Source: Hyphomicrobium sp. (GTDB lineage: Bacteria; Pseudomonadota; Alphaproteobacteria; Rhizobiales; Hyphomicrobiaceae). From it: a stretch of DNA of 46,206 bases. Shown here piece by piece: positions 44,216 through 46,206 of this stretch. The DNA is taken from contig JALHQM010000014.1 in assembly GCA_022841965.1 (NCBI GenBank), positions 10,402 through 56,607 on the forward strand, written 5' to 3'. A model generated the notes under the pieces. It worked only from the letters and a program-made list of their open reading frames with translations, searched no databases and had not been told where the DNA came from. The translations under genes and the position numbers were made by a program. Every line of letters starts with the position of its first letter. The first letter of the stretch is position 1.

Positions 44216-44716
44216 GTGCTCGATTACCCCCTTCTGCTGCTATTTCCGGCAGCGATGCTTTACGCTGCGGTCTCGGACATCTTCACGATGACGATTCCGA
44301 ACCGCATCTCCGTTGCGTTGATCGCGACATTCCCCCTTGCGGCCTTCCTGGCTGGCCTCCCGATGGCCACCGCTCTCATGCATATGGCAGGCTTCGCCAT
44401 CGTGCTCGCGCTGTGCTTTGCCCTGTTCTCATTCAATCTACTCGGCGGCGGCGATGCCAAGTTGCTGGCATCAACAACGCTGTGGATCGGCATGGGCCAA
44501 CTTGTACCGTTTCTCGGACTGGTGGCGATCTGCGGTGGCTTTCTGGCGATCGTCATCCTGGCCTTCCGGAGTTTTCCTGTCGCCGCTCTGCCCGTCCCTG
44601 AATGGGCACTTCGCCTGCACAAGTCCGGCGGCGGCATCCCTTACGGCTTGGCGATTTGCGCCGGCGGCTTGATCATCTTCCCCAAAACTGAAATCTTCCG
44701 GGCATTGATCGTCTGA
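44216..44716 (+). CDS. cpaA: Prepilin peptidase CpaA/TadV (A24 aspartic protease)
   Basis: A 166-residue polytopic inner-membrane protease that processes Flp-type pilins. The two catalytic Asp are visible: D in AVSDIFTMTIPNRIS near residue 22, and D in the GGGDAKLL motif. It lacks the N-methylase domain, as expected for the short CpaA form. GTG 44216 is preferred since GGAGAG lies 5 nt upstream; an in-frame GTG at 44198 would add six residues. No pilin gene lies between dcd and cpaA. Confidence 0.92.
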   Translation: MLDYPLLLLFPAAMLYAAVSDIFTMTIPNRISVALIATFPLAAFLAGLPMATALMHMAGFAIVLALCFALFSFNLLGGGDAKLLASTTLWIGMGQLVPFLGLVAICGGFLAIVILAFRSFPVAALPVPEWALRLHKSGGGIPYGLAICAGGLIIFPKTEIFRALIV

Positions 44717-44888
44717 CCGTTTGAAGACGGATAAAAAATAATTAATATTATCAATATGTTGCAACGACGGCTTGGGCATTCGCGCCGATTTACGACGCTG
44801 ATTAACCTCGCATTGACGAATGTCACGCAAAACTAGGTCCGACGTCGGGAAGAGGGGTCTTTCCGGCGCATAGGGACCCAGTTGCACT

Positions 44889-45692
44889 ATGAAACGAGCA
44901 CAGTTGATCGGCATCTCCATTGCAGGCGTTTCGGCGCTGGTTGCCTTCGTGATGGTCAAGGGGGTGCTCAAACAGCCGAACGAGGAAAAGCGGGTCGAGG
45001 TCAAGATAAACTCGGTCCAGGTGCTCGTGGCGGGCGCCGATATCGGTCTTGGCCAAGTCACCAACGAAGGCAGCTTCCGTTGGCAGGAATGGCCAGCCGA
45101 TGCATCGAAGGGCTTCATCACCGATAAGTCGAATAGAGAAGCGATGCGGCAGCTCTCCGGGGCAATCGCCCGCGCACCGATCATGGCCGGCGAACCCATT
45201 ACGCCGAACAAGCTGGTGAAAGCCGGACAAGGCGGCGTGCTTGCCGCCATCCTTCCCGCCGGGATGCGCGCCGTTTCGACAAAGATCAAGGAAGAGACGG
45301 CGGTTGGCCGCCTCATCCTTCCCAATGACCATGTCGACGTCATCTTGATCCGCCGTATGCGCGGCAAATCGAATAACGACGAGTTCGTCAGCGACACGCT
45401 CTTTACCAACGTGCGCGTGCTCGCCCTTGGGCAACAGATCGAGACCAAGGAAGGCAAGAAAGCAGCCGAAGGCGCGGCCAACACCGCCACCCTCGAGCTC
45501 ATTCCGCGCCAAGCCGAGATGCTCATGCTCGCCACCTCAATGGGCGAAATCAGCCTTTCTCTGCGATCAATCGCTGATCTCGATGCGTCGGGCAAACCCG
45601 GTGAAGGGAATGGTCTCAACAAACCGAAAGACGGAAATTCCGTTCAAATGCTGCGTTACGGCGTCAGATCGCGCGCCATGGGCGTGAACTGA
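44889..45692 (+). CDS. cpaB: Tad pilus assembly protein CpaB/RcpC
   Basis: A 267-residue protein with an N-terminal membrane helix (about 6-24), then a periplasmic SAF domain (VLVAGADIGLGQVTNEGSFRW and LPAGMRAVSTKI) of CpaB. It helps form the outer part of the Tad secretion channel with the CpaC secretin. The 172 bp between cpaA and cpaB are AT-rich around 44735-44760 and may hold a separate promoter; I see no small pilin frame in them. Confidence 0.92.
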   Translation: MKRAQLIGISIAGVSALVAFVMVKGVLKQPNEEKRVEVKINSVQVLVAGADIGLGQVTNEGSFRWQEWPADASKGFITDKSNREAMRQLSGAIARAPIMAGEPITPNKLVKAGQGGVLAAILPAGMRAVSTKIKEETAVGRLILPNDHVDVILIRRMRGKSNNDEFVSDTLFTNVRVLALGQQIETKEGKKAAEGAANTATLELIPRQAEMLMLATSMGEISLSLRSIADLDASGKPGEGNGLNKPKDGNSVQMLRYGVRSRAMGVN

Positions 45693-45731
45693 TCAACTTG
45701 AATTTGCAGATCGTCGGAAGGCAAAAATAAA

Positions 45732-46206
45732 ATGTCTAATCAAGTGATCAGTCGCCTCGCATTGGCCCTTGCGATGGTCCTCGCCGTAGCGGCTCCAAGC
45801 CAGACGTTCGCCGGCCCCGATGCCCGCAATGGCGCGGCACAGGCACAATCCAGCAACGGTCCCGACGGCCGGCACCAGTCAGTCATTAAGTTGACCGAGG
45901 CCGATGCCGGAAAGCGCCGCTTGGTCAATCTCGGCATCGGCAAATCGGTCATGGTCGAACTGCCGCGCCCAGCCCGCGACGTGATGGTGTCGAACCCACA
46001 GGTTGTTGACGCTGTGGTGCAAAGCTCCAACCGTATTTTCCTTATCTCGCGTCGCATCGGCGAATCGAACGCCTTCATCTTTGATGAAAACGGCGACCAG
46101 TTCGCGACCTTGGAAGTCTTCGTCGAGCGTGAAACCGCCGGCATGGAAGATCTGCTGCGCCGCTTGATCCCCGGCTCCACCATCAAAGTAGAAATGCTGA
46201 ACGGCA
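45732..46206 (+). CDS. cpaC: Tad pilus secretin CpaC/RcpA, N-terminal part (cut by window end)
   Basis: The reading frame runs open from ATG 45732 through the last base, giving 158 residues of an unfinished protein. A signal peptide (about 1-27, LALALAMVLAVAAPSQTFA) is followed by the N-terminal domain of pilus secretins: LGIGKSVMVELPRPARDVMVSNPQVVDAVV and the ETAGMEDLLRRLIPGS start of the next domain. CpaC forms the outer-membrane ring. It begins 39 nt after cpaB. The secretin core itself lies beyond the window. Confidence 0.92.
   Translation, partial: MSNQVISRLALALAMVLAVAAPSQTFAGPDARNGAAQAQSSNGPDGRHQSVIKLTEADAGKRRLVNLGIGKSVMVELPRPARDVMVSNPQVVDAVVQSSNRIFLISRRIGESNAFIFDENGDQFATLEVFVERETAGMEDLLRRLIPGSTIKVEMLNG

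Overview
The window is GC-rich chromosomal DNA, densely packed and ordinary in codon use, and it reads as an alphaproteobacterium of the order Hyphomicrobiales. The evidence is an Irr regulator divergent from fabA-fabB-fabI, a complete ccoNOQP-ccoGHIS cluster behind an FNR/FixK-type box, a SAM-II riboswitch in front of metZ, and a Tad pilus locus. The trimethylamine/dimethylamine oxidation genes point to a methylotroph or amine user, perhaps a Hyphomicrobium relative. The genus is inference. No phage, insertion sequence, integrase or CRISPR array was seen.

Layout, left to right. (1) 93-2208: a bufferin operon, made of a small Cys-rich exported peptide, its DUF692/MNIO oxidase and its DUF2063 partner. 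It is followed by tRNA-Arg(CCT). (2) 2526-6338: an ammonium-transporter gene with a consensus sigma-54 promoter, a 60-residue membrane peptide, two successive terminators and a large APC-family permease. A 19-bp dyad, ATTTTC-N7-GAAAAT, lies upstream of both transporter genes and may be a shared operator. (3) 6516-14152: a methylated-amine operon (DMA monooxygenase subunits, Tmm, Tdm, and a folate-binding GcvT-like subunit). Together these would convert trimethylamine through TMAO and dimethylamine to methylamine, releasing formaldehyde. (4) 14337-19541: envelope genes (SH3 protein, Crp-like regulator, L,D-transpeptidase, trimeric autotransporter adhesin). (5) 19545-24664: murI, fabI, fabB and fabA on the minus strand, irr on the plus strand, and a second exported SH3 protein. 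(6) 24853-27935: a 2-hydroxyacid dehydrogenase, then hemN and a hemerythrin-like gene on the minus strand. (7) 28015-36831: the cbb3 oxidase and its assembly genes, ending in a TauE/DsbD-like membrane protein. (8) 36864-42937: selO; then, on the minus strand, a YiiX-like permuted papain-fold protein, argE, apaG and metZ with its SAM-II leader. (9) 42982-46206: a double-length dCTP deaminase and the start of a Tad locus (cpaA, cpaB and a cpaC cut by the window end).

Two themes link genes. The amine block couples uptake (Amt, APC permease) to oxidative demethylation and folate capture of formaldehyde. Enzymes for the last step (methylamine oxidation by the gamma-glutamylmethylamide or MaDH route) are not in the window. 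Copper and oxygen handling recurs: bufferin, the CcoI copper ATPase and TauE-like protein for cbb3 assembly, and the hemerythrin-hemN unit sharing a control region with cbb3.

The two signals most worth checking are the shared 19-bp dyad and the metZ leader. The leader holds a SAM-II aptamer and, downstream, three copies of a 9-nt arm that can form two mutually exclusive hairpins. All family assignments come from motif recognition; no database search was run.
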